Shown here one piece after another: positions 30,018 through 40,609 of a stretch of DNA of 64,000 nt; the first letter of the stretch is position 1; every line of letters starts with the position of its first letter. The notes under the pieces were generated by a model. That model was not told the DNA's origin. It saw only the letters and a list, made by a program, of their open reading frames with translations, and ran no database searches. The DNA is taken from contig NZ_BJOV01000001.1 in NCBI RefSeq assembly GCF_009932475.1, forward strand, positions 124,001 through 188,000, written 5' to 3'. The DNA is from Gordonia spumicola. Lineage in GTDB: Bacteria > Actinomycetota > Actinomycetes > Mycobacteriales > Mycobacteriaceae. The position numbers and the translations under genes are program-made.

Positions 30018-31265
30018 TCAGTCGAGAGCGTGCGCCTCGACGACGAACCCGGCCGCGCGGAGTCGTTCGACGAGTACGTCGCCCATCGCGACGCTCGGCG
30101 TCAGGACGCCGGACCGGTCGGGGAGCTTGTCGCGGTCGAGCGCGAGGGCGAGAGCGCTCTCACCGAGCATGACCGACGTCGCCTTGTAGCCGGGGTCGCC
30201 GTGGGCGCGCATCTGCGAGCGGTAGCGGCGGCCGGTCGTGGTCTTCGTGAACGTCTGCGTGACGAAGTGCCCCGCCTCGCGTGCCTTCTCGTCCGGGCCC
30301 TCACCGGGCTTGGGGAGCACGAAGTCGAGGATCTTGCGGGTCGGCCGCAGGCTCATCGCACCGAGGAAGATGCCGGTGCCGACGGACACCGCGCCCGCGA
30401 TCAGCGCGGACAGTCCGGGGACGCCGCCGACGGCCATCGTCTCCTGGTAGCGGAAACCGTCGCCGTACGCGCCGTCGCGCAACGAGTTGGACCGCCGGAC
30501 GATGCGTGTATTGAACGAGGCCATGAAGAACGGGGCCAGGGTGCCGCGCAGCGACGGGTCGACCTTGCGGGCGTCGACGGGGGAGATGTCGCTCGGCTCG
30601 GAGTTGATGCCCGCGCGCGGCGTGTCGCCGGGGCCTCCGGACAATGCCTGCGGATTCAGCAGCAGGCGACGGGTCTGGGCGTCTTTCGCCTGGTCGGCGA
30701 TCACCCGGACGGAGTCGATCGTGCCGCCGGACGCGGTGCCCCGCATCGACGTGAGGACCATCGTCGTGTCGGTCATCTCGCCCGCACCGTCCTCGGTGAT
30801 CTGCCGATGCAGGAGGTACGCGCCGATGTCCGAGGGGATCGAGTCGAATCCGCACGCGTTGACGATGCGTGCGCCGGTACCGCGGGCGGTGTCGTCGGCC
30901 TTGTCGATCGCGAACCGCACGAACGGGACCTCTCCGGTGAGGTCGACGTAGTCGGTGCCCGCGGTGGCGGCGGCGATCACCAGGTTCTCGCCGTACTTCA
31001 GGTACGGGCCGACCGTGGTGCACACGACCTGCGTCCGTTCGCACATCGCGTCCAACGACGACGGCGACTGCGAGTCGGCGACGATCAACGGCCACGCGGA
31101 CGCGTTGCTCGAGAGTCGGCGGCGGACCGCGGCCAGCTTGGTCTCGGAGCGCCCGGCCAACGCGATGCGTGTGCCCTCGGGTGCGTGCTGGGCGAGGTAC
31201 TGGGCGGTGAGCTCCCCGACGAAGCCCGTGGCTCCGAAGACGACCACATCGAATTCGCGACTCAT
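30018..31265 (-). CDS. Saccharopine-dehydrogenase-like trans-acting enoyl reductase family protein
   Basis: The 415-residue protein has an N-terminal Rossmann fold (VVFGATGFVGELTAQYLAQH, residues 8-27; GRSETKL) and a CTTVGPYLKYGENLVIAAATAGTDYVDLTGE segment (about 81-112). That matches the group of M. tuberculosis Rv2449c and the trans-acting enoyl reductase Rv2953 for phthiocerol/phenolic glycolipid synthesis. No polyketide synthase is nearby, so the substrate is unknown; a role on envelope lipids is plausible. A short hydrophobic segment (about 290-320) suggests membrane contact. Confidence 0.82.
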   Translation of the reverse strand: MSREFDVVVFGATGFVGELTAQYLAQHAPEGTRIALAGRSETKLAAVRRRLSSNASAWPLIVADSQSPSSLDAMCERTQVVCTTVGPYLKYGENLVIAAATAGTDYVDLTGEVPFVRFAIDKADDTARGTGARIVNACGFDSIPSDIGAYLLHRQITEDGAGEMTDTTMVLTSMRGTASGGTIDSVRVIADQAKDAQTRRLLLNPQALSGGPGDTPRAGINSEPSDISPVDARKVDPSLRGTLAPFFMASFNTRIVRRSNSLRDGAYGDGFRYQETMAVGGVPGLSALIAGAVSVGTGIFLGAMSLRPTRKILDFVLPKPGEGPDEKAREAGHFVTQTFTKTTTGRRYRSQMRAHGDPGYKATSVMLGESALALALDRDKLPDRSGVLTPSVAMGDVLVERLRAAGFVVEAHALD

Positions 31266-31274
31266 GCCACGAGG

Positions 31275-32808
31275 TTAGCCGGGGCCGATCGTCCGGTCGA
31301 TCCCGACGGCGAGCCAACATCCGGCGACGAGCGTGACGGGCACGGCGATCACGTCGAACCCGACCTGATTGCTCACCAGAGCCAGTGCGATGCCCGCGAC
31401 GGCCGCGGCGATCAGCGTCGCAGACGACCTCCGCCGCGCGAGGCACCAGGCCGCGGTGAACGCGGTCACCTGGAGCGCGGGTGAGGAGTAGCGGATCACG
31501 TCGATGGCCGTGTCGAGCGCCGAACCGGACAGGTACACGTCGGGCGGGATCATCGCGGTCAGCTCGAACAGCAGTCCGAGGACGACGGCGAGGGCGACGA
31601 GCGGGCGTCGGCGGCGGACGGCGTCGTCGGTCGACACGATGATCGCGAGTCCGGCGGCAACGGTGAGGATTCCGCGGACGATCCGGCCGGGACCGACATC
31701 GCGGTACACGTAGGCGTAGTACGGGATCTGCTCGTTGAGGACCCGCGCGAGGCCGCCCGGCGTCATCTCCGACCGGAACTCGAGGTACACGGCGACGTAG
31801 CCGAGGACGACCGCGGCGACGGCGGCCGCGCCGAGCACCACGGATCGCCCCGCCCGGCGCGGCCGCGGTGCGGGGAGCGGTTCGCGGACGACCGTCGGCT
31901 CATCGGCGGGACGTTCGGCGACCGCCGTGCGCGCACTCACCGCGGTCCGGTCGAGCGGCCGTGAGCGCAGGGCTCCGGCGAGCGCCGATGCGAACTCGAG
32001 GTTCGTGGAGTAACGGTCGTCCGGGTCCTTCGCCAGCACGCGCGTGAAGACGGCGTCGAGCGCGGCGGGCAGCCCGGTTCGATGCTCCGACACGGTCGGG
32101 ATCGGCGAGTTCAGATGCGCGAGCATCACCGCGGGCGGGTTGTCCCCGCGATAGGGCGGGCCGCCGGTCAGCAGTTCGAACGCGGTGCACCCCAACGCGT
32201 ACACGTCGGCGCGCTGATCGACGGGGCGATCCTGGGCGACGGCCTCGGGGGCCATGTATCCGACGGTGCCGAGGGCTGTCCCGGTGGACGTCAACGACGT
32301 CGCCGCGCCGATCGACTTCGCGATCCCGAAATCCGCGAGTCGCACCTCGGGCGTCGCACCGTCGCGGAGCCGGACCAGGATGTTCGCGGGCTTCACATCG
32401 CGATGGGTGACGCCGAACTCGGCGTAGGCGTAGTCCAACGCCGATCCGACGCCCGCGACGATCGTCGACACCAGGTCGGGCGGCATGCGGCCGCGGGTCC
32501 GCAGGAGTTCACTGGCGTCGGGGCCGTCGACGTACTGCATGGTGAGCCACATCCGGCCGTCGTCGAGTTCGCCCCGGTTCGTACAGGTGGACGATGTTCC
32601 CGTGCGCGAGCGGCGCCAGGACGTCGGCCTCGCGGGCGAAGCGTTCACGGAAATCCGGGTCGCGCGAGACTGCGGGGTCGAAGAGCTTCAGGGCGTCCTG
32701 CCGCGGCAGCCGTGGATGCTGGACGAGGTACACCTGGCCCATGCCGCCAGCCCCGATCCGGCGGACGACCTCGTATCCGCCGATCCGCGCAGCCTGCGGG
32801 CCCGTCAT
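31275..32808 (-). pseudogene. Membrane Ser/Thr protein kinase with a frameshift
   Basis: The N-terminal part from ATG 32808 has the glycine loop IGAGGMGQVYLV (18-29), K41 and ...HGNIVHLYE, then continues out of frame. The rest in another frame resumes at RGELDDGRMWLTMQYVDG. It has HRDVKPANIL, DFGIAKS, GTVGYMAPE, a Pro/Arg linker and about six C-terminal membrane segments. One extra A on the minus strand near 32578-32579 (TACGAACCGG instead of TACGACCGG) explains the shift. Removing it gives one intact Hanks-type kinase of about 510 residues. It is either an inactivated gene or a sequencing error. Confidence 0.85.
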
Positions 32809-32878
32809 CCGTCCAGGGTAGGCGCGGGCGGGCGGCGCTGTCGCGGCTTCGCGGGGGGTCGTACGAACGGGGGAGGCG

Positions 32879-33499
32879 TCACCGACTCCGGACCGCCGCG
32901 CCCAGCACGAACGCCCCGAGCGGTTTCGGGGACGCCTTCGCGTAGAAGCCGTGGACGTCGGTGATCCGCCACCCGGACGCGGAGATCGCCGCCGGGATGT
33001 CCCGCGTGAGGTGGCAGCCGCCGCCGAGACGCTTCTGAAGGGGTTCGAGTCCGCGCTGCCAGCGGCGAACGCCGTCGTCGGGGGCGATGCCGTGCTCGAG
33101 GAACCCGAACACGCCGCCGGGTTTGACCACACGGCTCAGCTCGGCGAGCGCCGCGGGCAGGTCGTCGATCGTGCACAGAGTGAAGGTGGACAGCGCCGAG
33201 TCGAACGTGTCGTCGTCGAACGGGAGACGCTGACCGTCCAGCCCGGCCCGGTCGATGGGGATCGTCGACGCCGCGACGCGGTCGCGCGCCAGGCGCCAGC
33301 CGCCGTCGCTCGGCTCGATCGCCGAGACCCTCTCGACCGACTCCGGGTACTGGCCGACGTTGAAACCCGACCCGAATCCGATCTCCACCACATGACCCGA
33401 CAGCGGTTCGCAGGCGGCGCGGCGGAGTTTGTCCATCGCGGGCATCCCGCACGTCTTCACGATGATCCGCGGCAGCACCCGCTCCGAATAGAAGCCCAT
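32879..33499 (-). CDS. Class I SAM-dependent methyltransferase
   Basis: The 206-residue protein has the SAM-binding motif VVEIGFGSGFNVGQYP (about 37-52), an acidic turn (SAIEPSD), LPFDDDTFDSALSTFTLCTI (motif II) and the post-motif VVKPGGVFGFLEHG. This is the UbiE/phospholipid N-methyltransferase-like group. ATG 33499 is preferred to 33550, which would overlap menD. It is divergent from menD with 26 bp between starts. The substrate is unknown; its neighbourhood does not prove a role in menaquinone synthesis. Confidence 0.85.
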   Translation of the reverse strand: MGFYSERVLPRIIVKTCGMPAMDKLRRAACEPLSGHVVEIGFGSGFNVGQYPESVERVSAIEPSDGGWRLARDRVAASTIPIDRAGLDGQRLPFDDDTFDSALSTFTLCTIDDLPAALAELSRVVKPGGVFGFLEHGIAPDDGVRRWQRGLEPLQKRLGGGCHLTRDIPAAISASGWRITDVHGFYAKASPKPLGAFVLGAAVRSR

Positions 33500-33525
33500 G
33501 ACGTCACGGTAATAGGGTTTCACCC

Positions 33526-35205
33526 ATGAATCCGTCCACTCTGCAGGCACGCGTGATCGTCGACGAGATGATCCGGGGCGGGATCGACGAAGCCGTCCTG
33601 TGCCCCGGGTCGCGGAACGCCCCGCTCGCCTTCGCCCTGCACGCGGCCCACCAGCAGGGACGTCTCCGCCTGCACGTGCGGATCGACGAGCGGTCGGCCG
33701 GATACCTCGCGGTGGGACTCGCCGTCGCGTCCGGGAAACCCGTCCCGATCGTGATGACCAGCGGCACGGCCGTCGCCAACATGAGCCCGGCCGTGTTCGA
33801 GGCGAACTACGCTCGGGTGCCGCTGATCGTGGTCAGCGCGAACCGGCCGTACGAGCTGCTGGGTTCGGGAGCCAATCAGACGATCGAGCAGTTCGGCATC
33901 TTCGGCACCCAGGTCCGCGCGGCCATCAGCCTCGGGCTCGCCGAACAGGACCTCGACACCAATTCGCAGTGGAGGTCGGCCGTCGGACGGGTGATCTCCG
34001 CGGCACGCGGTGCGCGCACCGGCAACCCCGGCCCCGTCCAGTTCGACATCCCGCTCCGCGAACCGCTCGTCCCCGACGCGTCGGACGACCCGACGGCCGA
34101 CCTCGCCGACGTCGCCGGGGGGACGTTCGCGGGTCGACCGGACGGCGAGCCGTGGACGCTGTCGGCCGTCGGACGCCTCGACATCCCCCTCGAGATCGAC
34201 CTGTCGCGCGACACGGTCGTCGTCTCGGGCCACGGGTCGGGCGTCCACCCGGAGCTCGCCGACCTGCCGACGGTCGCCGAACCGACGGCGCCGCGCCCGG
34301 CCAATCCGCTGCATCCCCTGGCGCTCGGCGATCTGACGCCGGCACAGGCGATCATCTGCGGCAGGCCCACACTGCACCGGTCGGTGTCGCGGCTGCTCGC
34401 AGACCCGAGAGTCGACGTGTACGCGCTCACCACCGGACCTCGGTGGCCCGATGTGTCGGGCAACGTCCGCGCCACCGGCACCCGTGCGGAGCCGACCGGA
34501 GCGCCGACGGCGGAGTGGCTGGCCGGGGCGTCCGACGCGCACGACCGGGTGGTCGAGGCGGTGGACGCCGAACTCGACGCGACCGCCGTCACCACCGGAC
34601 TGCACGTCGCCAGGGTCGTCGCCTCGGCCATGTCCGCGGGCGACCAGCTCGTCGTCGGCGCGTCCAACCCGGTCCGCGACGTCGCCCTCGCGGGCCGGAT
34701 CGCCGACGGGGTCCGCGTCATGTCGAACCGGGGAGTCGCGGGCATCGACGGGACCAACGCGACCGCGGTCGGAGCCGCCCTGCGCGCCGCCCCCGGCACC
34801 AGGACGATCGCCTTGATGGGCGACCTCACATTCATCCACGACGCCACCGGGCTCGTCATGGGGCCCGCCGAGCCGCGTCCGGCCGACCTGCGGATCGTCG
34901 TCGCCAACGACGACGGCGGGGGCATCTTCAGCCTCCTCGAACAGGGCGATCCCCGATTCGACACCGGCGACTACACGGGCGTCTACGAGCGGATCTTCGG
35001 GACCCCGCACCGCACCGACCTCGCGGCCCTGTGCGCGGGCTTCCGCATCGGTCACCGCCGAGTGGCCCTCGACGAGCTGCCCGCGGTCCTCGCCGGGCCC
35101 GCGCCCGACGGGGGCGTCGAGGTGATCGAGGTGGCGACCAGCCGTGCCGGTCTCCGGCCCGTCCACGACCGGATCGCCGCGCGGCTGCGCCGGGGTAACC
35201 TGTGA
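33526..35205 (+). CDS. menD: MenD, SEPHCHC synthase
   Basis: MenD joins 2-oxoglutarate (as succinic semialdehyde-ThDP) to isochorismate, the first committed step of menaquinone synthesis. The 559-residue protein begins with [35 protein letters not shown] and [18 protein letters not shown] (the Glu/Arg active-site region). It has [31 protein letters not shown], and a C-terminal ThDP-binding motif [13 protein letters not shown]...[17 protein letters not shown]. Length and motif order fit the family. It is followed by the DUF3592 gene 4 bp downstream and by menG. Confidence 0.95.
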   Translation: MNPSTLQARVIVDEMIRGGIDEAVLCPGSRNAPLAFALHAAHQQGRLRLHVRIDERSAGYLAVGLAVASGKPVPIVMTSGTAVANMSPAVFEANYARVPLIVVSANRPYELLGSGANQTIEQFGIFGTQVRAAISLGLAEQDLDTNSQWRSAVGRVISAARGARTGNPGPVQFDIPLREPLVPDASDDPTADLADVAGGTFAGRPDGEPWTLSAVGRLDIPLEIDLSRDTVVVSGHGSGVHPELADLPTVAEPTAPRPANPLHPLALGDLTPAQAIICGRPTLHRSVSRLLADPRVDVYALTTGPRWPDVSGNVRATGTRAEPTGAPTAEWLAGASDAHDRVVEAVDAELDATAVTTGLHVARVVASAMSAGDQLVVGASNPVRDVALAGRIADGVRVMSNRGVAGIDGTNATAVGAALRAAPGTRTIALMGDLTFIHDATGLVMGPAEPRPADLRIVVANDDGGGIFSLLEQGDPRFDTGDYTGVYERIFGTPHRTDLAALCAGFRIGHRRVALDELPAVLAGPAPDGGVEVIEVATSRAGLRPVHDRIAARLRRGNL

Positions 35206-35209
35206 CCTC

Positions 35210-35638
35210 ATGACCAGGATCGTCCAACGGCGCGTGCAGATCGCGCTCGCTGGCCTCGGCGTGATCGTCACGTTGATCGGAGCCGTCATCGTCGCGGGCG
35301 CCTACCGGAACGACGCCAAGATCGACGCCAACAAGGCGACGGCCGTCGCCGAGGTCATCGCCGCCGATCGGCTGCACGCCGCCGTCAACTTCGTGACCCC
35401 GGACGGTGTGCTGCGCAACCCCAAACTCGGGCTGCTGTACCCGACGCAGCTGTCGACGGGGCAGCGGATCCTCGTCGACTACGACTCGACCGACCCGGAC
35501 ACCCTCGCCCGACCTGCGGGGCGAGGCGCGCAACTGTCGGTGAAGCCCGCGGCGTCGATCGTGGGCGCCGGATGGGTGGTCGTGATCATCCTCATGCTGA
35601 CCGTGGCCGAAGTGGGGCGGCGCACCCGCCGCGGATAG
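35210..35638 (+). CDS. DUF3592 membrane protein between menD and menG
   Basis: The 142-residue protein has an N-terminal helix (about 10-30), an extracytoplasmic beta-rich region ([40 protein letters not shown], typical DUF3592) and a C-terminal helix (113-133). M. tuberculosis has the same type of protein (Rv0556) after menD. Role unknown; conservation inside the men cluster hints at a link with the quinone pool or simple operon conservation. Confidence 0.82.
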   Translation: MTRIVQRRVQIALAGLGVIVTLIGAVIVAGAYRNDAKIDANKATAVAEVIAADRLHAAVNFVTPDGVLRNPKLGLLYPTQLSTGQRILVDYDSTDPDTLARPAGRGAQLSVKPAASIVGAGWVVVIILMLTVAEVGRRTRRG

Positions 35639-35648
35639 TCTCGGTGGC

Positions 35649-36347
35649 ATGACAACGGGTTCCCACCGCGCCGGTCTCGACAAGCAGCCGTCCGAAGTCG
35701 CCGAGATGTTCGACGGCGTCGCACGCCGCTACGACATCACCAACACGGTGCTCTCGTTCGGGCAGGACCGCCTGTGGCGACGCAACACGCGTCGTGCCCT
35801 CGCTCTGCGTCCCCGCGACGTCGTGCTCGACCTCGCGGCCGGGACCGCGGTCTCCACCACCGAGCTCGGCGCGTCCGGCGCCACCGTGATCGCCGCCGAC
35901 TTCTCGCTCGGCATGCTGCGCGCGGGATTCCGCCGGGACGTGCCCAAGGTCGCGGCCGACGCCCTGCATCTGCCGTTCGCCGACGCGTCGTTCGACGCCG
36001 CGACCATCTCGTTCGGTCTGCGCAATGTCAACGACGTGAATCTCGCCCTGTCCGAGCTGAAGCGGGTCCTCAAGCCGGGCGGCCGCCTCGTGATCTGCGA
36101 GTTCTCGACGCCGACCTGGAAGCCGTTCCGGACGGTGTACATGGAGTACCTGATGAAGGCGCTGCCCGCCGTGGCGACGCGCGTGTCGAGCAACCCGGAC
36201 GCCTACGTGTATCTCGCCGAGTCGATCCGGGAATGGCCGACGCAGGACGGTCTCGCCGGACGCATCCGCGACGCGGGGTTCACGGACGTGGGGTGGATCG
36301 ACCAGACCGGCGGCATCGTCGCCATCCATCACGGCATCCGGCCGTAA
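35649..36347 (+). CDS. menG: Demethylmenaquinone methyltransferase MenG (UbiE)
   Basis: MenG methylates demethylmenaquinone with SAM, the last ring step. The 232-residue protein has the UbiE signature blocks [57 protein letters not shown] (SAM site) and [36 protein letters not shown]. It lies 10 bp after the DUF3592 gene and converges with menJ. Confident. Confidence 0.95.
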   Translation: MTTGSHRAGLDKQPSEVAEMFDGVARRYDITNTVLSFGQDRLWRRNTRRALALRPRDVVLDLAAGTAVSTTELGASGATVIAADFSLGMLRAGFRRDVPKVAADALHLPFADASFDAATISFGLRNVNDVNLALSELKRVLKPGGRLVICEFSTPTWKPFRTVYMEYLMKALPAVATRVSSNPDAYVYLAESIREWPTQDGLAGRIRDAGFTDVGWIDQTGGIVAIHHGIRP

Positions 36348-36367
36348 CCCCGGCACGGTCCGTCCGG

Positions 36368-37639
36368 TCAGGAGAACGGGGGGCGTGATTCGACGCGGGC
36401 GGTGGACCGGCCCGCGGAGTGCCAGGCGCGGGCGATGAGGTCGGTGTCGTCGGGGGTCAGCAGGTTGCCCATCACGCGGACGACCGTCGACATCAGCGCG
36501 GCGGAGCGGATGCCCGGCCTGCCGAGCACGGGGACGGTCTTCGGCATGGTGAGCAGGCCCGCGGCACGGCGGGCCGCCGCGAACACCGGACCGTACTCGC
36601 GGCGCAGGAGTGCGGGCCACGCCGCGGTGAAGTCGGCCTCGTCGTCGAGCATCGCGACGGCCAGTTCCGCAGTCTCCAACGCGTAGTCGATGCCCTCGCC
36701 GTTCAACGGGTTCACGCAGGCAGCGGCGTCGCCGATGAGCATCCAGTTGGCGCCGGCCACCCCGGATACGGCTCCGCCCATCGGCAGGAGCGCCGACGCG
36801 ATCCGCTGCGGCGGCGCGGTGAGCGACCACTCGTCGCCGACCATCCGCGCGTAGTGCTCGAGGACCGGGCGCAACGCCATCGAGGCGGGTCGTCTCGATG
36901 TCGCGAGTGCTCCGACTCCGACGTTGACGAGCCCGTCGCCGAGCGGGAACACCCAGCCGTAGCCGGGCAGCAGTTCGTCGTCGGGGCCGCGCAGCTCCAA
37001 GTGCGAGCCCATCCACTCGTCGTCGGCGCGATCGGAGGCGACGTACGATCGCGCGGCCACACCGTAGGCGGTGTCGCGGTGCCATTCGCGACCGAGCGAC
37101 TTCCCGAGCCCGGAGCGGACGCCGTCGGCGACGATCACGTTTCGCACCGCTATCTGCGCGCGTTCGGCTCCGCGGGTGAGAGTGACCGACTCGATACGAC
37201 CGCCGGTGATCTGGACGCCGACGGCCTTGGCGCCTTCGACCATGTGCGCGCCGAGGTCGACGGCGAACCGGCGGATAGCGTCGTCGAGTTCCCACCGTGA
37301 GACGGCGCTGCCGACGGGACCGAACGTCGACGACGGCCACGGGACCCGTTGCCGCCTGCCCCATCCGTTGAGTTCGAGGCCTCGGATCGTCGGACGGTCG
37401 GCGAGGAAGTCTCCCATCCCGAGGTGCCGCATCGCCGAGTGCGCTCGCGGTGTGAGGCCGTCTCCACACGTCTTGTCGCGCGGGAACGTCGCCGCGTCGA
37501 GGAGGACGACGTCGAGTCCGCGTCGGGCCGCATGAGCTGCGGCTGCCGCGCCCGCGGGGCCTGCTCCGACGACCAGCAGATCTGCCGACGGCGGCAGGTC
37601 TGGGCGGTCGGCGACGTCGGGAAGGGTTGCGCTCGTCAC
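36368..37639 (-). CDS. menJ: Menaquinone side-chain reductase MenJ-like flavoprotein (geranylgeranyl reductase family)
   Basis: From GTG 37639 it has 423 residues. The FAD-binding GxGxxG motif DLLVVGAGPAGAAAAAHAARRGLDVVLLD (about 19-47), CGDGLTPRA, and GDAAACVNPLNGEGIDYALETAELA mark the geranylgeranyl-reductase family. In M. tuberculosis the protein at this position (Rv0561c, MenJ) saturates the beta-isoprene unit of menaquinone-9. The position beside menG and the polyprenyl synthase supports the same role. It is divergent from the polyprenyl synthase gene. Confidence 0.88.
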   Translation of the reverse strand: MTSATLPDVADRPDLPPSADLLVVGAGPAGAAAAAHAARRGLDVVLLDAATFPRDKTCGDGLTPRAHSAMRHLGMGDFLADRPTIRGLELNGWGRRQRVPWPSSTFGPVGSAVSRWELDDAIRRFAVDLGAHMVEGAKAVGVQITGGRIESVTLTRGAERAQIAVRNVIVADGVRSGLGKSLGREWHRDTAYGVAARSYVASDRADDEWMGSHLELRGPDDELLPGYGWVFPLGDGLVNVGVGALATSRRPASMALRPVLEHYARMVGDEWSLTAPPQRIASALLPMGGAVSGVAGANWMLIGDAAACVNPLNGEGIDYALETAELAVAMLDDEADFTAAWPALLRREYGPVFAAARRAAGLLTMPKTVPVLGRPGIRSAALMSTVVRVMGNLLTPDDTDLIARAWHSAGRSTARVESRPPFS

Positions 37640-37741
37640 CCGACCAGTATGTCGGGCGGGTCGAAACGATAGGCTGCTGGTGTCATCGACCCTCGCCGAA
37701 CACGCGGCGACCCGAGAAGACGAGATGGGGCACGAACACCC

Positions 37742-38758
37742 GTGAAGTCCACATTCGCCGGATTGGATCTCGGCGCAGACGAGTTCGCAGCGCAGGTGCA
37801 GGCCTCGCTGGCCCGCGTCGAGGATCTGCTGCTGAGTGAACTCTCGTCGGGTGACGAGATCCTCACGGAGGCCGCGACGCATCTGGCGAAGGCGGGCGGC
37901 AAGCGTTTCCGGCCGATGTTCGCGATCCTGTCGTCGCACTTCGGTCCCGACCCGCAGAACGCCGACGTCATCACGTCGGCCGCGGTCATCGAGATGACGC
38001 ACCTGGCGACCCTCTACCACGACGACGTGATGGACGAGGCTCCGTTGCGTCGCGGTGCGCAGTCGGCGAACGCACGCTGGTCGAACTCGGTGGCGATCCT
38101 GGCGGGCGACTTCCTGTTCGCGCGGGCGTCGCACTTGGTGTCGACGTTGGGCCCGGATGCGGTGCGGATCATCGCCGACACGTTCGCCGAGCTCGTCACC
38201 GGTCAGATGCGCGAGACCGTCGGCGCGCAGGGCCGCGACCCGGTTGAGCACTACCTGCGTGTGGTGTGGGAGAAGACGGGCTCGCTGATCGCATCGGCCG
38301 GCCGCTTCGGCGCCATGTCGGCCGGGGCCGACCCGGAGCGCGCCGCGACGCTGCAGCGCCTCGGCGACATCATCGGCACCGCCTTCCAGGTGTCCGACGA
38401 CGTCATCGACATCGCATCGGTCACCGGCGACTCCGGCAAGACGCCGGGCACGGATCTGCGCGAGGGCGTCCACACGCTGCCCGTCATCTACGCCCTGCAG
38501 GGCGACGGCCCGGACTCGGTGCGTCTGCGGGAACTGCTCGTCGACGCCGACACGGGTGCGGCGCGTCCGGTGACCGACGACGCCGAGGTGACCGAGGCCC
38601 TTCACCTGCTGGTGGCGTCGGACGGCATGGTCGCCGCGCGGGCCAAGCTGCAGGAGATGGCGGACGAGGCGAACGGTCTGCTGGCGACGCTGCCCGCGGG
38701 TGACGCGAACGACGCGTTCGGCTCGTTGGTGCGGTACACCGTCGAGCGCATCGGCTGA
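37742..38758 (+). CDS. Trans-polyprenyl diphosphate synthase (menaquinone side chain)
   Basis: The 338-residue protein has both Asp-rich motifs: LYHDDVMDEAPLRRG (DDVMD at 94-98) and FQVSDDVIDIASVTGD near 218. GGKRFRPMFAILSS is the substrate-binding region. Small residues before the first motif (THLATLYHDD) allow a long chain. It corresponds to grcC1 of M. tuberculosis and probably makes the octa- or nonaprenyl diphosphate used by MenA. The GTG start is at 37742. htpX follows 97 bp later. Confidence 0.92.
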   Translation: MKSTFAGLDLGADEFAAQVQASLARVEDLLLSELSSGDEILTEAATHLAKAGGKRFRPMFAILSSHFGPDPQNADVITSAAVIEMTHLATLYHDDVMDEAPLRRGAQSANARWSNSVAILAGDFLFARASHLVSTLGPDAVRIIADTFAELVTGQMRETVGAQGRDPVEHYLRVVWEKTGSLIASAGRFGAMSAGADPERAATLQRLGDIIGTAFQVSDDVIDIASVTGDSGKTPGTDLREGVHTLPVIYALQGDGPDSVRLRELLVDADTGAARPVTDDAEVTEALHLLVASDGMVAARAKLQEMADEANGLLATLPAGDANDAFGSLVRYTVERIG

Positions 38759-38855
38759 CGTCACACCCGGCAGGGGAGTTGCGCCTGGAACTTTCTCGGC
38801 GGTCCCCGGCGTTTGAGACTATGACATCTCAGACGACACCACAGGAGGGTCGGCA

Positions 38856-39725
38856 GTGCATTTCAACGGGCTCAAGACCGCTGCGTTGATGGGGCTGATG
38901 TCGGCGATCATCGTCGGCATCGGTGCGGCGTTCGGCAATCGGACCATCCTGATCGTCTCCGTGCTGATCGCGGTGGCGACCAACGCGTACGCGTACTTCA
39001 ACAGCGCGAAACTGTCGTTGAAGGCGATGCACGCGCAGCCCGTCACCGAAGTGCAGGCCCCCGCGCTGTATCGGATCGTCCGCGAACTGGCGACGGAGGC
39101 TCATCAGCCGATGCCCGCCCTGTACATCAGTCCGACGGAGTCGCCGAACGCGTTCGCGACGGGCCGCAACCCGAAGAACGCGGCGGTGTGCTGCACCAGC
39201 GGGATCATGGATCTGCTGACCGAGCGGGAGCTGCGCGCCGTCCTCGGTCACGAGTTGTCGCACGTGTACAACCGCGACATCCTGATCAGCTCGATCGCGG
39301 GCGCGATGGCCGCGGTCATCACGGGCCTGGCGAACATGGCGATGTGGATGGGCATGTTCGGCGGCAATCGCGAGAACGGGCCCAACCCGCTGGCGATGAT
39401 CCTCGTCTCCCTGCTGGGGCCGATCGCGGCGAGCGTCATCCAGATGTCGGTGTCGAGGTCGCGGGAGTTCCAGGCGGACGCGTCGGGCGCGGACCTGACG
39501 AACGACCCCTTGGCGTTGGCCTCGGCGTTGAACAAGATCTCCGGCGGCATCCAGGCCGCTCCGCTGCCTCCCACGCCGGATCTGACGACGCAGTCGCACC
39601 TGATGATCGAGAGCCCGTTCCGGTCCGGCGAGAAGCTGTCGCGCCTGTTCTCGACGCATCCCCCGACCGCCGAACGCATCGCCCGCCTCGAACAGATGGC
39701 CCGCGACCGCGGGCAGTCGTACTGA
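38856..39725 (+). CDS. htpX: Membrane zinc metalloprotease HtpX
   Basis: HtpX degrades damaged membrane proteins. The 289-residue protein has two N-terminal membrane helices (about 8-48), the zinc motif HELSH (132-136), two further helices (about 145-205), and the third-ligand region [26 protein letters not shown]. The substrate-side [20 protein letters not shown] matches the family. It has AGGAGG 13 nt before the ATG. A very large inverted repeat separates it from the convergent yajQ. Confidence 0.95.
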   Translation: MHFNGLKTAALMGLMSAIIVGIGAAFGNRTILIVSVLIAVATNAYAYFNSAKLSLKAMHAQPVTEVQAPALYRIVRELATEAHQPMPALYISPTESPNAFATGRNPKNAAVCCTSGIMDLLTERELRAVLGHELSHVYNRDILISSIAGAMAAVITGLANMAMWMGMFGGNRENGPNPLAMILVSLLGPIAASVIQMSVSRSREFQADASGADLTNDPLALASALNKISGGIQAAPLPPTPDLTTQSHLMIESPFRSGEKLSRLFSTHPPTAERIARLEQMARDRGQSY

Positions 39726-39799
39726 TCTGTTTCGGTGATGTGGCCTGGCTCCGGGGCCGGGCTTGTTTTGTCGCGTCGGGTTCGGCGGACGTTGGGTCC

Positions 39800-39927
39800 A
39801 AAGACGCTGGGGACGCGGGAGACGTCCCCCAAACGCTCCCTTCGAACGCATCCGCTCCTGCGGCGGAGGGAGCGGATGCGTTCAGAGGGAGCGGATGGGG
39901 GAGGCTCCCGTCGTCCCCAGCATCTTT
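39800..39927. repeat. Large nested imperfect inverted repeat between htpX and yajQ
   Basis: The inner perfect stem has 15-bp arms (39844-39858 and 39869-39883, arm gaacgcatccgctcc). Around it, 39800-39840 and 39887-39927 pair imperfectly over about 40 bp (aaaga-gctggggacg and its complement at the outer ends). It can serve as terminator for both convergent genes, but the size suggests a repeat element or structured RNA. Its core CATCCGCTCC is shared with 13811-13844. Confidence 0.7.
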
Positions 39928-39945
39928 TGACTGGAGGCGCGCAGG

Positions 39946-40437
39946 CTACCGGTAGTTGACGAACTGGAGCGCGATGCCGAAGTCCTCGCCCTTGAGGAGG
40001 GCGATGACGGCCTGAAGGTCGTCGCGCTTCTTGGAGGAGACGCGGAGTTCGTCGCCCTGGATCTGCGCTTTGACGCCCTTGGGGCCTTCGTCGCGGATCT
40101 TCTTGGAGATCTTCTTGGCGTGGTCGGAGTCGATGCCCTGGACGATGTCGCCGGAGATCTTGAACGTCTTGCCGGAGCCGACGGGCTCGCCGGCGTCGAA
40201 CGCCTTGAGGGAGATGTCGCGGCGGATCAGCTTCTCCTTGAACACCTCGAGGCCCGCGACGGCTCGTTCCTCGGAGTCGGAGGTGATCACGATCTTCTCC
40301 TCGCCGGACCAGGCGATGGTGGTGTTGGTGCCGCGGAAGTCGTATCGCTGCGAGAGCTCCTTGCCTGCGGTGTTGAGTGCGTTGTCGACCTCCTGGCGGT
40401 CGACCTTGCTCACGACGTCAAACGAAGAATCAGCCAT
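39946..40437 (-). CDS. YajQ-family nucleotide-binding protein
   Basis: From ATG 40437 the protein has 163 residues in two ferredoxin-like halves: [37 protein letters not shown]...TIAW and [37 protein letters not shown], ending [11 protein letters not shown]. YajQ (UPF0234) proteins bind nucleotides, and in some bacteria cyclic di-GMP. It is at the mycobacterial Rv0566c position, directly before the tRNA cluster. Confidence 0.93.
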   Translation of the reverse strand: MADSSFDVVSKVDRQEVDNALNTAGKELSQRYDFRGTNTTIAWSGEEKIVITSDSEERAVAGLEVFKEKLIRRDISLKAFDAGEPVGSGKTFKISGDIVQGIDSDHAKKISKKIRDEGPKGVKAQIQGDELRVSSKKRDDLQAVIALLKGEDFGIALQFVNYR

Positions 40438-40528
40438 GGAGGGCACACTACACCGTCCCTGAACTGCGGGTTTGCGTGGTGGTGGGAGGTTCGTTGTATT
40501 CTTTCTCCCGTTGCCTTCACGGCATCAT

Positions 40529-40609
40529 GGCAGATTGCCCGAGCGGCCAAAGGGAGCGGATTGTAAATCCGTCGCGCAAGCTACACAGGTTCGAATCCTG
40601 TATCTGCCA
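40529..40609 (+). tRNA. tyrT: tRNA-Tyr (GTA)
   Basis: A class II tRNA of 81 nt. Acceptor GGCAGAT pairs with ATCTGCC, the anticodon loop reads TTGTAAA with GTA, the variable arm is long, and the T arm reads ACAGGTTCGAATCCTGT. Confidence 0.95.

Noticed and set aside
32879..33499. Methyltransferase as a second MenG
   Set aside because: It has a general class I SAM fold but lacks the MenG/UbiE signature blocks present at 35649-36347.
33520..35289. 589-residue minus-strand frame opposite menD
   Set aside because: Same artefact of codon bias; menD on the plus strand has all family motifs.
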